Below the pieces are notes generated by a model, which saw only the letters and a program-made list of their open reading frames with translations, had not been told where the DNA came from and made no database searches. From Pseudonocardia sulfidoxydans NBRC 16205 (GTDB taxonomy: Bacteria > Actinomycetota > Actinomycetes > Mycobacteriales > Pseudonocardiaceae), in contig NZ_BJVJ01000021.1 of assembly GCF_007989085.1 (NCBI RefSeq), forward strand, positions 1-64,000: a DNA stretch of 64,000 bases, written 5' to 3'. Of this stretch, positions 41,907 through 51,169 are shown piece by piece (position 1 is the first letter of the stretch; the number at the start of each line of letters is the position of its first letter). The translations under genes were made by a program, and so were the position numbers.

Positions 41907-44279
41907 GTGAGCACCATCGAGTCGCCGCCAACCGACGTCACGACGGGGCTGACGGCCGCCCAGGTCGCCGAACGGGTCGCCGCCGGCCGAACCAACGACG
42001 TCCCCGCCCGCGCCAGCCGCACGGTCGGCGAGATCGTGCGCGCCAACGTGTTCACGCGGTTCAACGCGATCGTCGGCGTGCTGTTCGCGATCATTCTGGT
42101 GATCGGCCCGATCCAGGACGGCCTGTTCGGCTTCGTGATCATCATCAACACGGGCATCGGCATCTTCCAGGAGCTGCGCGCCAAGCGGACCCTGGAGCGG
42201 CTGGCGATCGTCGGCGAGGCCCGGCCCCGGGTGCGGCGCGACGGGACGACGGCGGAGCTCACGCCCAGCGGCGTGGTGCTCGACGACGTCATCGAGCTCG
42301 GCCCGGGCGACAAGATCGTCGTCGACGGGATCGTGCTGGCCGCCGACGGGCTCGAGGTGGACGAGTCCCTGCTGACCGGCGAGTCCGACCCGGTGCACAA
42401 GCAGGTCGGCGACCAGGTGCTGTCGGGCAGCTTCGTCGCGGCGGGCGGTGGCGCGCAGCAGGCCACGAAGGTCGGCCGGGAGGCCTACGCGGCGAAGCTC
42501 GCGGAGGAGGCCAGCAAATTCACGCTGGTCAACTCGGAGCTGCGCTCGGGCATCGACAAGATCCTGAAGATCATCACCTACCTGCTGGTACCGGCGGCGG
42601 CGCTGATCATCTGGAGCCAGTTCCGCACGGTCGGCAACGACCTGCCGGAGGCGTTGCGCGGCATGGTCGCCGCCCTGGTGCCGATGGTCCCCGAAGGTCT
42701 CGTGCTGCTCACCAGCATCGCGTTCGCCGTCGGCGTCATCCGGCTCGGGAAGCGCAACTGCCTCGTGCAGGAGCTGCCGGCGATCGAGGGCCTCGCCCGC
42801 GTCGACACCGTGTGCGCGGACAAGACCGGCACCCTCACCGAGAACGGGATGCGGCTCTCCCGCGTCGCAGCCCTCGGCGGCCACGCCGAACAGGACGCCC
42901 GCGTCGCCCTCGGCGCGCTCGGCGTCTCCGACAAGCGTCCCAACGCCAGCCTCGTCGCGATCGCCGAGGCCTGCCCGTCGCCGGCGTGGACGGTGTCGGC
43001 GACGCAGCCGTTCTCGTCGGCACGCAAGTGGAGCGGCGCGAGCTTCGGTGACCGCGGCAACTGGGTCCTCGGCGCCCCCGACGTCCTGCTCCCCGAGGGC
43101 AGCCCTGACGCCGTCGAGGCTGAGCGCATCGGATCCGAGGGCCTGCGCGTCCTGCTGCTGGGCAGCTGCACCGGCCAGGTCGACGACCCCGCCGGCCCCG
43201 GCGCCATCGACCCTGTCGCCCTCGTCGTCCTCGAACAGAAGGTGCGCCCCGAGGCCGCCGGCACGCTGGCCTACTTCGCCGAGCAGGACGTGGACGTCAA
43301 GGTCATCTCCGGTGACAACGCCCTGTCCGTCGGCGCGGTCGCGTCGTCACTCGGGCTGACCGGCGCCCACGCCCCCATCGACGCCCGCGAGCTGCCCGAG
43401 ACCGACAAGGAGCTGCTCGCCGACGAGGTATCCGGCGGCACCGTGTTCGGCCGGGTCACCCCGGCGCAGAAGCGCGCCATGGTCGGAGCGCTGCAGTCGA
43501 GGGGGCGCACCGTCGCCATGACCGGTGACGGTGTCAACGACGTCCTCGCCCTCAAGGACGCCGACATCGGCGTCGCCATGGGCTCCGGCAGTCCCGCCAC
43601 CCGGGCTGTCGCCCAGATCGTGCTGCTCGACGACTCCTTCGCGACGTTGCCGCACGTCGTCGCCGAGGGCCGGCGCGTGATCGGCAACATCGAACGCGTC
43701 GCCAACCTGTTCCTGACCAAGACCGTCTACTCGGTGCTGCTGGCCATCGCGATCGGCGCCATCGGGGTGCCGTTCCCGTTCCTGCCCCGGCACCTGACGT
43801 TGATCGGCTCGCTGACCATCGGCATCCCGGCGTTCTTCCTCGCGCTGGCGCCCAACACCGAGCGCGCCCGCACCGGCTTCGTGAAGCGCGTCCTGCGGCT
43901 CGCGGCGCCGTCGGGGATCATCGCGGGCGTCGGGACGGTCGTGACCTACCTGATCGTGCGCACCGACCCCGGGGCGACCGAGATCCAGCAGAAGACCGCT
44001 GCCGTCCTGACGCTGTACCTGATCGCGACAGGTGTGCTCGCCGTCGTCGCGCGGCCCTTCGCGATGTGGAAGGTCGCGTTGATCCTGGCCTCGCTCGCCG
44101 CCTTCGCCTACGCCCTGCTCACGCCGCTGCCCTTCGGCCGCGACTTCTGGCAGCTGGACGCCGGCGACACCCGGACGATGCTGGTCGGCCTCGCGGTCGC
44201 CGTCGTCGGCATCGTGCTGGTGGAGATCGCGAACCTGGTGATCACCCGGCGCCTGGCCCGCGCCACCCCGGAGCACTGA
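41907..44279 (+). CDS. P-type cation ATPase (CtpE-like)
   Basis: A 790-residue P-type ATPase. The actuator LLTGESDPV, phosphorylation site [12 protein letters not shown], and hinge [22 protein letters not shown] are intact. M4 reads [12 protein letters not shown], as in mycobacterial CtpE, a calcium-uptake ATPase of the cell-surface stress response. About ten TM segments are present, with no N-terminal metal-binding domain. The start is GTG 41907, 8 nt after TAGGCT (41893-41898). Calcium as substrate is inferred from the CtpE likeness. Confidence 0.88.
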   Translation: MSTIESPPTDVTTGLTAAQVAERVAAGRTNDVPARASRTVGEIVRANVFTRFNAIVGVLFAIILVIGPIQDGLFGFVIIINTGIGIFQELRAKRTLERLAIVGEARPRVRRDGTTAELTPSGVVLDDVIELGPGDKIVVDGIVLAADGLEVDESLLTGESDPVHKQVGDQVLSGSFVAAGGGAQQATKVGREAYAAKLAEEASKFTLVNSELRSGIDKILKIITYLLVPAAALIIWSQFRTVGNDLPEALRGMVAALVPMVPEGLVLLTSIAFAVGVIRLGKRNCLVQELPAIEGLARVDTVCADKTGTLTENGMRLSRVAALGGHAEQDARVALGALGVSDKRPNASLVAIAEACPSPAWTVSATQPFSSARKWSGASFGDRGNWVLGAPDVLLPEGSPDAVEAERIGSEGLRVLLLGSCTGQVDDPAGPGAIDPVALVVLEQKVRPEAAGTLAYFAEQDVDVKVISGDNALSVGAVASSLGLTGAHAPIDARELPETDKELLADEVSGGTVFGRVTPAQKRAMVGALQSRGRTVAMTGDGVNDVLALKDADIGVAMGSGSPATRAVAQIVLLDDSFATLPHVVAEGRRVIGNIERVANLFLTKTVYSVLLAIAIGAIGVPFPFLPRHLTLIGSLTIGIPAFFLALAPNTERARTGFVKRVLRLAAPSGIIAGVGTVVTYLIVRTDPGATEIQQKTAAVLTLYLIATGVLAVVARPFAMWKVALILASLAAFAYALLTPLPFGRDFWQLDAGDTRTMLVGLAVAVVGIVLVEIANLVITRRLARATPEH

Positions 44280-44308
44280 CCCACCTCACCGGACGCAACC
44301 GCCCGACA

Positions 44309-44355
44309 CCGAGCGTGTGATCAGTGCTGTGACGGCGCGCTGATCACACGCTCGG
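44309..44355. repeat. Repeat family 2, unit 1 (47 bp inverted repeat)
   Basis: Perfect 16-bp arms CCGAGCGTGTGATCAG and CTGATCACACGCTCGG around a 15-nt centre. It lies between the P-type ATPase and the DUF559 gene and matches the unit at that gene's 3' end. Confidence 0.93.
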
Positions 44356-44409
44356 CGACGGGTTCGGGTTCGAGGGAACCGGGCAGCGCTCGGCGCCGTC
44401 CAAGCGCCC

Positions 44410-45290
44410 GTGGAGATCGGGAGCACGCCGTTCCGCGGATCGAGCGCGGTCGCGGCCGGGCACGTCGGCAAGGGTGCGTTGCGGGGGCCGCGGTTCGTGA
44501 GGCTGTTCCCGGACGTGTACGTCGGTGCGGGTGTTCCGCTCGACCTGCGGGCACGGGCGACCGCGGCGTACCTCAACGCCGACGGCAAGGGCGTCGTCGC
44601 GGGCTGGGCAGCCACCGAACTGCTCGGGGCGTCGTGCTCGCCGGCCGACGCCGCAGCCGAGATCGTCCTGCCCGACAGCGACCGACGTCCACGACCAGGG
44701 CTGCGGGTGCACCGGTTCCGGCCGCACGTCGGCGAGGTCCGCCAGGTCGACGACATCGCTGTCACGTCACCGCTGCGGACCGCGTACGACCTCGCGCGCA
44801 GGGAACCGCTGACTCGTGCGGTGACGGCGGTCGACGCACTGGCCCGCATCGGCAGCTTCACGCGGACGCGGTGCTCGCGCTCGCGCGCCGCCACCCCGGG
44901 GTGCGGGGGACGCGCCGGCTCCCGCGGGTCGTCGCGCTCTCCGATCCGCGGGCCGAGTCGCCGGGGGAGAGCCGCATGCGGCTGGCGATCGTGCTCGCGG
45001 GTCTCCCGGCTCCGGTGCCCCAGTTCCGGACGGGCCGCTACCGGCTGGACCTCGCCTATCCCGATGCGATGCTCGGGGTCGAGTACGACGGCGCCCACCA
45101 CCTGACCCCGGGCCGGGCCAGGCGCGACCTGACGCGCGAGGCCGAGCTGACACGCGCGGGCTGGGAACTGGTGCACGTCGGTGGCGACAACTCGATGAGG
45201 GAGATCGCGATCCTGGTCGGCCGTGCCCTCGCCGCGCGCGGCGTCCCCACGCCGAACGTGTCATCGGAGTCGATCGCGGCGCTCCCCTGA
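44410..45290 (+). pseudogene. DUF559 endonuclease-like gene with one frameshift
   Basis: The first frame starts GTG 44410 (MEIGSTPFRGSSAVAAG) and carries an AbiEi-antitoxin-like/wHTH-type N-part with ADDIAV-like DIAVTSPLRTAYDLARR. Near 44851-44862 it loses frame; the next frame continues ADAVLALARRHPGVRG and reaches a DUF559 (Vsr-like) nuclease domain with RLDLAYPD, GVEYDGAHHL and a tail GWELVHVGGDN. One missing base restores about 292 residues. The last codons (PNVSSESIAALP-stop) lie inside a family 2 repeat. It may be a decayed gene, a sequence error, or a frameshifted two-domain protein. Confidence 0.75.
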
Positions 45291-45299
45291 CACGTTCGG
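45252..45299. repeat. Repeat family 2, unit 2
   Basis: Arms CCGAACGTGTCA and TGACACGTTCGG (12 bp perfect). The unit overlaps the coding end of the DUF559 gene and contains its TGA (45288-45290). Confidence 0.9.
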
Positions 45300-45313
45300 C
45301 GTGGACCCGTGTG

Positions 45314-45360
45314 CCGAGCGTGTGATGAGAGTGGCCGACCAGCTCGGATGACACGTTCGG
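45314..45360. repeat. Repeat family 2, unit 3
   Basis: Left arm CCGAGCGTGTGATGAG, right arm ending GATGACACGTTCGG, 47 bp, imperfect pairing. It lies 14 bp after unit 2. Confidence 0.88.
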
Positions 45361-45396
45361 TCGGGCGGTGTCCGGCCTCGGCGGCGGCCTCACCTT

Positions 45397-45445
45397 CCGA
45401 ACGTGTCGTGAGCGTCAGCCTGGCGCGCTCAGCACACGCTCGCGG
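45397..45445. repeat. Repeat family 2, unit 4
   Basis: Left arm CCGAACGTGTCGTGAG, right arm CTCAGCACACGCTCG. It ends 11 bp before the stop of the convergent BASS transporter gene. Confidence 0.85.
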
Positions 45446-45456
45446 GCGGGGTGCGG

Positions 45457-46482
45457 TCAGGCCGGAACGGCCACGCCGGAAGGCGCCTCGGCCCGGCGGG
45501 ACAGGCGGGCCGCGATCGCAGCGCACGCCATCAGCTGGATCATGTGGAACAGCATGAGCGGCAGCACCAGCAGGCCGACCTGGTCGCCCGCGAACAGCAC
45601 GCCCGCCATCGGCAGGCCCGTGGCCAGGCTCTTCTTCGACCCGCAGAACATGATCGTGACGCGGTCGGCCCACGGGAAGCGGCGCGGCACGAACCAGGTG
45701 ATCGCCAGGACAGCGGCGAGCAGGACGACGCAGACGCCCGCCAGGATCAACAGCGAGCCCGCCGACAACCGGCCCCAGATGCCCTCGGCCATGCCCTCGC
45801 TGAACGCGACGTAGACGACCAGCAGGATCGAGCCGCGGTCGACGACCACCAGTCGCTTCTTGTGCCGGGCCACCCAGCCACCGATCCAGCGCCGCGCGAG
45901 CTGCCCCGCCACGAAGGGAGCGAGGAGCTGCAGGGCGACGTCGAGGACCGCGCCCCCGGTGATGCCGCCGTGCGAGGACAGCAGCAGGGCCGCGAGCAGC
46001 GGGGTGACGACGATCCCCAGCAGGTTGGACAGCGACGCCGCGCAGATCGCGGCCGGGACGTTGCCCCGGGCGAGTGAGGTGAATGCGATCGACGACTGGA
46101 CCGTCGACGGCAGACAGCACAGGAAGACGACGCCCAGGGCGAGGTCGCGAGGCAGGACCGACGTCGGCAGCAGGGTCACCGCGAGGCCGAGCAGGGGGAA
46201 CAGCACGTACGTCGCGGCCAGGACGGTGCCGTGCAGCCGCCAGTGCCGCAGCCCGTCGATCGCCTCGCGGGTCGAGAGCCGCGCGCCGTAGAGGAAGAAC
46301 AGCAGTCCGATCGCGACGGTCGTGGCGTGGCCGAAACCGGTCGCGACGACGCCACGCGCCGGCAGCAGCGCGGCGATCCCGATGACGACGAGCAGCGCGA
46401 CGATGAACAGGTCGGGCCGGATGCGGCGGAGACGGTCGAGCACCCGTCCATGGTCACCGGGGCCGTCGTCATTCGGAAACAT
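45457..46482 (-). CDS. bile acid:sodium symporter family (SBF-like) transporter
   Basis: A 341-residue membrane protein with about ten TM segments, of the BASS superfamily, SBF-like branch. Typical segments are LLFFLYGARLSTREAIDGLRHW (here FLYGARLSTREAIDGLRHW), FLCCLPSTVQSSIAFTSLARGN and MFCGSKKSLATGLPMA. It probably imports an organic anion with Na+. ATG 46482 lies 41 bp from the divergent LysR start, so the LysR protein may control it. Its 3' end faces the family 2 repeats. Confidence 0.88.
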   Translation of the reverse strand: MFPNDDGPGDHGRVLDRLRRIRPDLFIVALLVVIGIAALLPARGVVATGFGHATTVAIGLLFFLYGARLSTREAIDGLRHWRLHGTVLAATYVLFPLLGLAVTLLPTSVLPRDLALGVVFLCCLPSTVQSSIAFTSLARGNVPAAICAASLSNLLGIVVTPLLAALLLSSHGGITGGAVLDVALQLLAPFVAGQLARRWIGGWVARHKKRLVVVDRGSILLVVYVAFSEGMAEGIWGRLSAGSLLILAGVCVVLLAAVLAITWFVPRRFPWADRVTIMFCGSKKSLATGLPMAGVLFAGDQVGLLVLPLMLFHMIQLMACAAIAARLSRRAEAPSGVAVPA

Positions 46483-46510
46483 GCGTACCGCGCTGTCTGT
46501 GATTGCACTC

Positions 46511-46516
46511 TATGAT
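46511..46516 (+). promoter_or_regulatory. -10 box of the LysR gene
   Basis: TATGAT, a perfect-looking -10 hexamer, 7 nt before GTG 46524. This spacing implies a leaderless mRNA and fixes the start downstream of the in-frame TTG 46503 and the ATG codons inside the box. Confidence 0.6.
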
Positions 46517-46523
46517 GACCGAC

Positions 46524-47372
46524 GTGCTAGAACCCGTGTTGCTGCGCTCCTTCGTCGCCGTGGCGCAGACGCTGAGCTTCACCCGCGCCGCCGAGCGGCT
46601 CGGGGTGCGGCAGGGCACGGTCAGCCAGCACGTCCGCAAGCTCGAACAGGCCGTCGACAGGACGTTGTTCACCCGCGACACCCACACCGTCGCGCTCACC
46701 GCCGACGGCGAGGCGATGGTCGAGTTCGCCACCACCATCCTCGACGCCGGCGACCGCGCATTGGCCCATTTCCGCAGCGTGCAGGTACACGGCCGGTTGC
46801 GGATGGGACTGTCGGAGGACCTCGTCGTGACCAGGTTGACGACGATCCTCGGCGGTTTCCGGCGTCGGTATCCCGGCGTCGATCTCGTCCTGACCGTCGG
46901 GCTGAGCGAGGCCCTGGAATCGGCGCTCGACACCGGCGACCTCGACCTGATCTTCGCCAAACGCTCGCCGGGACGGCCGCGGGGGACGACGGTGTGGCGC
47001 GACCGCTTCGTGTGGGTCTCGGCGCCGGGGTTCCGGCTCGACGGCGGCCCCGTTCCGCTGATCGCCTACCCGCGGCCCAGCCTGTCGCGGGCATCGGCGA
47101 TCGCCGCGTTGGAGGGGGCCGGGATGCAGTGGCGGATGGCCTGCACGAGCTCGTCGCTGTCGGGGCTGCGGGCGGCCGCGCTGGCCGGGCTCGGGGTGGT
47201 GGCGCACGCCGAGACGCTGGTACCGGACGGTCTCGTTCCTGTCGCGGGCCTGCCCGATCTCGATGCCTTCGACTTCACGCTCCAGACCTCACGTCGCTCG
47301 GCGTCACCGGCCGCCGACGCGATGGCGCGGGCGATCCTCGACTCGGCGGCGACCCTCAGGTCGGGCACCTGA
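46524..47372 (+). CDS. LysR-family transcriptional regulator
   Basis: A 282-residue LysR protein. N-terminal VLEPVLLRSFVAVAQTLSF and AAERLGVRQGTVSQHVRKLEQ (shown as AAERLGVRQGTVSQHV) form the winged HTH, and the rest a periplasmic-binding-like effector domain (LRMGLSEDLV...). The GTG 46524 start gives the canonical LysR N-terminus and has a TATGAT box 7 nt upstream. It is divergent from the BASS transporter gene, the usual layout for a LysR controlling its neighbour. The effector is unknown. Confidence 0.9.
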   Translation: MLEPVLLRSFVAVAQTLSFTRAAERLGVRQGTVSQHVRKLEQAVDRTLFTRDTHTVALTADGEAMVEFATTILDAGDRALAHFRSVQVHGRLRMGLSEDLVVTRLTTILGGFRRRYPGVDLVLTVGLSEALESALDTGDLDLIFAKRSPGRPRGTTVWRDRFVWVSAPGFRLDGGPVPLIAYPRPSLSRASAIAALEGAGMQWRMACTSSSLSGLRAAALAGLGVVAHAETLVPDGLVPVAGLPDLDAFDFTLQTSRRSASPAADAMARAILDSAATLRSGT

Positions 47373-47381
47373 CTCCCACTC

Positions 47382-47717
47382 GGGGTGTCACCAGAATCTC
47401 CGAGCGGCGCTGACGACACGTTCGAGGTCGAGCGGGCACGCGGGACGGGGCCGCGGCCGTCGAACGTGTGATCAGAGCTTCTCGTCGGCGCTGGCAACAC
47501 GCTGGACAGTGCAGGAGCTGGCGAACGTGTCACCAGAGTTCGAGGGCAGCGCTCACGACACGTTCACGGGATGGAGTTGGGGGCGGGCCGGGCGCGGCGG
47601 GTCTGGTGACCGAGCGTGTGATCAGGGTTGGCGGCCGACGCTGACGACACGCCGGACGGCGGGGACGTCGGCCAACGTGTCGGCAGAGTCCGTGAGGAGC
47701 GCTGATGACACGCTCGG
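47382..47717. repeat. Repeat family 2 array, five units
   Basis: Units at 47382-47424, 47461-47505, 47522-47567, 47610-47655 and 47671-47717 share left arm CGAACGTGTSAYCAGAG and right arm GCGCTGACGACACGTTCG, each an imperfect palindrome. Starts are about 80, 61, 89 and 61 bp apart; the gaps differ in sequence and length (16 to 43 bp). They fill the region between the convergent LysR and amidase genes, and nothing else is seen there. Confidence 0.85.
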
Positions 47718-47729
47718 CGGCGGACGGGG

Positions 47730-48527
47730 TCAGCGCGACAGGAACGTCTCGATGCCGGCGGCGATGGCGGTGGCGTAGCGCTCGCGGCCGTCGGCGGAGG
47801 TCATCAGGGCCGCCTCGCCCGCGTTGCGCATGTTCGCGCACTCGACGAGGGCCGTCGGCCGGGTCGAGTGGTTGAGCCCGGCCAGGTCGCGGCGGGGGGA
47901 CAGGCCGTCGCGACCGATGTAGTCGGAGACGGGGAAGCCGCCGGTGCGCAGGGCGTCGCGCAGGTCGGCCGAGAGCACGAGGGCGGGGCCCGCCTGGGCT
48001 GGGTTGAGCGGTGGCTGCGAGTAGGCGACGTGGAAGCCCGTGTTCGTGGGCGCGGAGCCGTCGGCGTGCAGGGAGATCACGGCGTCGGCGTTCGCCTTCT
48101 CACCCGCGGCGCCGCGGACGTCGACACAGGGTCCGACGCCGGTGTCGCTGTCGCGCGTCATGACGACGGTGACGCCTTTCGCGGTGAGCTTGTCGCGTAC
48201 CCGCTCGGCGAGGTCCCAGGTGAAGGCGTGCTCGGTGTAGCCGGCGTCGGTCTGGGTGCCGGTGGTGTTGCAGGGTTTGGTCCCGCCTCGGCCGTCGGGC
48301 ACAGGTTTGTTGACGGCGGCGAGGTTCCGGGAGTTGCCGCCGTTGTGGCCCGGGTCGAGGACGACGACCTTCGCGCGGGCCGCGGGCGCGGTCGTCGGCA
48401 CAGGGGACGCCAGGGCGGCGGGCGTGGTCACCGCGGGAGGGGTGCTGCTGACCGGCGCGGCGGTGGCGCACGCGGTGAGCACGGCTGCCGCCAGCACCAG
48501 GAGTGCGCTGCGGCTCGGGGCGGACAC
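47730..48527 (-). CDS. N-acetylmuramoyl-L-alanine amidase (Amidase_3, Rv3717-like)
   Basis: A 265-residue probable lipoprotein: N-terminal hydrophobic stretch and lipobox VLTAC. The Amidase_3 domain has zinc ligands in LDPGHNGGN (His), YTEHAF (Glu) and SLHADG (His), with the catalytic Glu in [10 protein letters not shown]. An extra Cys pair (KPCNTTG, GPCVDV) fits the disulfide known in Rv3717. It cuts the amide between MurNAc and L-Ala in peptidoglycan or its fragments. Location beside ybaB-recR matches mycobacteria. The start is GTG 48527. Confidence 0.92.
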   Translation of the reverse strand: MSAPSRSALLVLAAAVLTACATAAPVSSTPPAVTTPAALASPVPTTAPAARAKVVVLDPGHNGGNSRNLAAVNKPVPDGRGGTKPCNTTGTQTDAGYTEHAFTWDLAERVRDKLTAKGVTVVMTRDSDTGVGPCVDVRGAAGEKANADAVISLHADGSAPTNTGFHVAYSQPPLNPAQAGPALVLSADLRDALRTGGFPVSDYIGRDGLSPRRDLAGLNHSTRPTALVECANMRNAGEAALMTSADGRERYATAIAAGIETFLSR

Positions 48528-48606
48528 GGCCGACAGCTTCGCACGGCTACCCTGGCGACCGGGCGCGGTCCGCAGCGGACACGCGGCGAAGCGACGGGAG
48601 AGCGCT

Positions 48607-48948
48607 GTGCAACCGGGTCAGCCCGACATGTCGATGATTCTCCAGCAGGCGCAGAAGATGCAGGAGCAGCTCGTCGCCGCGCAGCAGGAGCTGCAGGTCC
48701 TCGAGGTGACCGGCCAGGCGGGCAACGGTCTCGTCGAGGTCAGGATGACCGCGGCCGGCGAGGTACGCGGCGTCACGATCGACCCGAAGGTCGTCGACGC
48801 CGACGACGTCGAGACCCTGCAGGACCTGGTCGTGGGCGCGTTCCAGGACGCGAGCGCGGCGGCGTCGCAGGCGCAGGCCGAGAAGATGGGCCCGCTCGCG
48901 GGTGGTCTCGGCGGTGCGGGCGGCGGCCTGGGCCTGCCCGGCTTCTGA
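48607..48948 (+). CDS. ybaB: YbaB/EbfC family nucleoid-associated protein
   Basis: A 113-residue DNA-binding dimer. [20 protein letters not shown] (shown as [17 protein letters not shown]) and [18 protein letters not shown], then [17 protein letters not shown] are typical. The tail is Gly-rich. GTG 48607 follows GGGAG; an internal ATG 48628 (MSMIL) is also possible. It lies 13 bp upstream of recR, the usual partner in bacteria. Confidence 0.93.
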   Translation: MQPGQPDMSMILQQAQKMQEQLVAAQQELQVLEVTGQAGNGLVEVRMTAAGEVRGVTIDPKVVDADDVETLQDLVVGAFQDASAAASQAQAEKMGPLAGGLGGAGGGLGLPGF

Positions 48949-48961
48949 CGAGCGGGACGCA

Positions 48962-49579
48962 GTGTTCGAGGGGCCGGTCCAGGACCTGATCGACGAGCTG
49001 GGCCGGTTGCCGGGTGTCGGGCCGAAGAGCGCCCAGCGGATCGCGTTCCACCTGCTCGCGGCGGATCCGGCGGACGTGACGCGGCTGCAGGAGGTCCTGC
49101 AGCGGGTGAAGCAGGGTGTGCGGTTCTGCGACGTCTGCAACAACGTGTCGGAGAACGAGCGCTGCCGCTACTGCGCGGACGCGCGTCGCGACCCGACGGT
49201 GTTGTGCGTCGTCGAGGAACCCAAGGACGTCCTCGCGGTCGAGCGGACCCGGGAGTTCAAGGGCCGCTACCACGTGCTCGGTGGCGCGCTGGACCCGTTG
49301 GGGGGCATCGGCCCCGACTTGTTGACGATCCGCGAGCTGCTCGCCCGCCTCGGTGGGACGGGTCCGGCGCCCGACGAGACGGACATCGCCGAGGTCATCA
49401 TCGCCACCGACCCCAACACCGAGGGGGAGGCGACGGCGACGTACCTGGTGCGGCTGCTGCGCGACTTCCCGGGCCTGACGGTGACGCGGCTGGCGTCGGG
49501 GCTGCCGATGGGTGGCGACCTCGAGTTCGCCGACGAGCTCACCCTCGGCCGGGCGCTCGCCGGCCGCCGGGCTCTGTAG
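48962..49579 (+). CDS. recR: recombination protein RecR
   Basis: A 205-residue RecFOR-pathway protein. The helix-hairpin-helix [19 protein letters not shown] (shown in part), a four-Cys zinc finger (CDVCNN...CRYC), and the Toprim domain with [12 protein letters not shown] and [14 protein letters not shown] are intact. It helps load RecA onto gapped DNA. GTG 48962 gives [13 protein letters not shown], matching mycobacterial RecR. It forms an operon with ybaB. Confidence 0.96.
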   Translation: MFEGPVQDLIDELGRLPGVGPKSAQRIAFHLLAADPADVTRLQEVLQRVKQGVRFCDVCNNVSENERCRYCADARRDPTVLCVVEEPKDVLAVERTREFKGRYHVLGGALDPLGGIGPDLLTIRELLARLGGTGPAPDETDIAEVIIATDPNTEGEATATYLVRLLRDFPGLTVTRLASGLPMGGDLEFADELTLGRALAGRRAL

Positions 49580-49599
49580 GAGGCACCGGCGGGCGGGGT

Positions 49600-49626
49600 G
49601 GGCCGCCGCGCGGTGCGCGGCGGCCC
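49600..49626. terminator. Bidirectional GC-rich hairpin after recR
   Basis: Perfect 12-bp arms GGGCCGCCGCGC and GCGCGGCGGCCC with a GGT loop, 20 bp after the recR stop and before the convergent small membrane gene. Confidence 0.7.
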
Positions 49627-49660
49627 GTCCGGTGTCGACCCCCCGTCGGTACCGGACCGT

Positions 49661-49849
49661 TCAGTCGTCCTCGTCGCCCCAGCCGGACGCCGTTGCCGAG
49701 GCGCGGCGGTGCTGTTGGCGACGTTCCCATGCGAGGCGGCGTTCGGACGCGACGAAGCGCCGGTCCGCGGCGCGGGCGGCGTCGACGATGCCGACGACGA
49801 CCGCGATGACGACGAGTGCGCCGAAGCCGATGAGCAGCAGGGTGATCAT
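49661..49849 (-). CDS. small single-TM membrane protein
   Basis: A 62-residue protein: one TM helix (MITLLLIGFGALVVIAVVVG, here MITLLLIGFGALVVIAVV) then a charged Arg/Glu helix and a polar tail ending GWGDEDD. ATG 49849 is supported by CAGGTGG 8 nt upstream; the longer GTG 49858 is less likely. It overlaps the end of a 23-codon ORF (ATGA). Function unknown. It could be anchored with its tail in the cytosol. Confidence 0.65.
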   Translation of the reverse strand: MITLLLIGFGALVVIAVVVGIVDAARAADRRFVASERRLAWERRQQHRRASATASGWGDEDD

Positions 49850-49917
49850 GGCGACCACCTGCCGTGACGGCGGGCGGCGCGGACCGTGCGGTCAGCCGTG
49901 CGTGTCTTCTTCTTCAT
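49846..49917 (-). CDS. 23-residue basic peptide ORF
   Basis: ATG 49917 is preceded by GGGAAAGGGC and encodes a very basic peptide starting MKKKTRTADRTVRAARR. Its TGA overlaps the ATG of the small membrane protein (ATGA), suggesting coupling. Several features argue for translation, but length and lack of homologs keep it tentative. It also overlaps the end of the 62-residue ORF upstream. Confidence 0.35.
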   Translation of the reverse strand: MKKKTRTADRTVRAARRHGRWSP

Positions 49918-50080
49918 GGTGAAGCCCTTTCCCGTTGTGTCCTGACCCGGCCGGTTGCCGGGAGGTCGGTGTGCCCGGCAGGTGCCGGGACGGGTGCGGA
50001 AGCCGGGACGCCCGGTTTGCGGGCGCGGTTCCGTCAGGCTGGTGAGGCGCGAGTCGGGAGGCGCTCCGGTCGTTCTTCAC
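49892..50080 (-). CDS. 62-residue ORF downstream of the divergent promoter
   Basis: GTG 50080 has GGAGAGGAGG 4 nt upstream and lies about 55 nt after a predicted start site. The product is rich in Pro, His, Arg and Ser, ends HHEEEDTHG, and has less G/C at third positions than normal genes here, so it may be foreign or non-coding. If real, it belongs to a divergent unit facing the XRE regulator. Confidence 0.3.
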   Translation of the reverse strand: MKNDRSASRLAPHQPDGTAPANRASRLPHPSRHLPGTPTSRQPAGSGHNGKGLHHEEEDTHG

Positions 50081-50141
50081 GACGCCTCCTCTCCCCGGCA
50101 CGGGTTCCGCGGGAGCGGAACCGGATCGTGCGGGCAGAATG

Positions 50142-50215
50142 AGAATGCCGCATGAGAGCCCCTCATGCAATTGCAAGCCGATGAGATTGCACCGCGAATT
50201 CTCATGTCGTACCCT
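50142..50215. promoter_or_regulatory. Divergent promoters with ATGAG/CTCAT operator cluster
   Basis: Plus strand: TTGCAC (50187-50192), 17 nt, TACCCT (50210-50215) before the XRE gene. Minus strand: TTGCAT (50170-50165), 17 nt, CATTCT (50147-50142) toward the small ORFs. Five ATGAG or CTCAT motifs lie among them, including the hairpin GCATGAG-AGCCC-CTCATGC (50150-50168) and the distant pair ATGAGAAT (50139) and ATTCTCAT (50198). The layout suggests control of both directions, probably by the XRE protein. Confidence 0.6.
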
Positions 50216-50272
50216 TCCCCGGTCGCGCCACGTCCCCCGCCTGCCCAGCCCCGCACTCCCAGGAAGCCTGTG

Positions 50273-51169
50273 ATGGCCGAAGCGCATGGTCCCGCCGGTC
50301 CGAGGCGTCGCCTCGGCGCCGAGCTGAGACGACTGCGGAACAAGTCGGGGCTGCACCTGGACGACGTCGCCCGCGAGATGTCGTGCTCGACGTCCAAGAT
50401 CTCGAGACTCGAGAACGGCAAGGGGATACCCAAGCTCCCCGACGTCCGGGAGCTGATGCGCATCTACGGCGTCACCTCCGACACCGAGCGCGACATGCTC
50501 CTGCGCCTTGTCCGGGACGGACGCCGGCAGGGCTGGTGGGAGCCGTACACGGAGGGTGTTCAGGCGGAGCGGTTCGTGCTCGACGATCCGGGCCGCTACC
50601 CCGCGTTGGAGACCGAGGCGGTCGCCGTTCGGCTGTTCACCGGGATGATCATGCCCGGCCTGCTGCAGACGGCCGACTACGCACGGGAGATGCTGCGCGC
50701 GCTGCTCCCGCACCGGCCGCGTGGTGACATCGAGAGCTTGGTGACGCTGCGCCTGGAACGACAGAAGGCGCTGTGTCGCGAGGTGTCACCGCTGCAGTTG
50801 TCGGCGGTGCTCGACGAGGCTCTGCTCCGGCGTGTCGTCGGTGGACCGGAGCTGATGCGCGAGCAGCTGCACGCGGTGCTCGACAGGTCTGATCTGTCCA
50901 CTGTGGATGTCCGCGTGCTGCCGTTCGCAGCGGGGTTCCACCGGGGGCACCTCGGCCAGTTCACCCTGCTGGAGCTGCACGAACCCCTCGGCGATCTCGT
51001 GTTCATCGAGGGGCACGGCGGAGACTCCTACCTGGACTCCGCTGACGACGTGACACTGTACAAAGAGGTCTACGCCGATGTGGTGTCCAAAGCGTTGTCA
51101 CCCGCGACGTCGGCGGAGCTGATCCGTGAGTATCTTGTGCGCTACGAATCCGGGGAGGGTGGGCTGTGA
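50273..51169 (+). CDS. XRE/DUF5753-type regulator (WhiJ-like)
   Basis: A 298-residue regulator. The HTH is in RRLRNKSGLHLDDVARE and CSTSKISRLENGKG; the rest is a DUF5753 domain (VQAERFVLDDPGRYPALE, GLLQTADYAREMLRA and so on). Such proteins pair with DUF397 partners in actinomycetes, as WhiJ in Streptomyces development. ATG 50273 (MAEAHGPAGPRRR) is chosen because the promoter at 50187-50215 lies downstream of the earlier in-frame ATG codons at 50165 and 50204. The GTG of the DUF397 gene overlaps its stop. Confidence 0.9.
   Translation: MAEAHGPAGPRRRLGAELRRLRNKSGLHLDDVAREMSCSTSKISRLENGKGIPKLPDVRELMRIYGVTSDTERDMLLRLVRDGRRQGWWEPYTEGVQAERFVLDDPGRYPALETEAVAVRLFTGMIMPGLLQTADYAREMLRALLPHRPRGDIESLVTLRLERQKALCREVSPLQLSAVLDEALLRRVVGGPELMREQLHAVLDRSDLSTVDVRVLPFAAGFHRGHLGQFTLLELHEPLGDLVFIEGHGGDSYLDSADDVTLYKEVYADVVSKALSPATSAELIREYLVRYESGEGGL

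Noticed and set aside
46503-46523. Upstream TTG/ATG starts of the LysR gene
   Set aside because: The ATG codons lie within the TATGAT -10 box, so the GTG at 46524 is the likely start.
47382-47717. CRISPR array
   Set aside because: Units are imperfect and variable, each is itself an inverted repeat, gaps differ strongly in length, and no cas genes are near.
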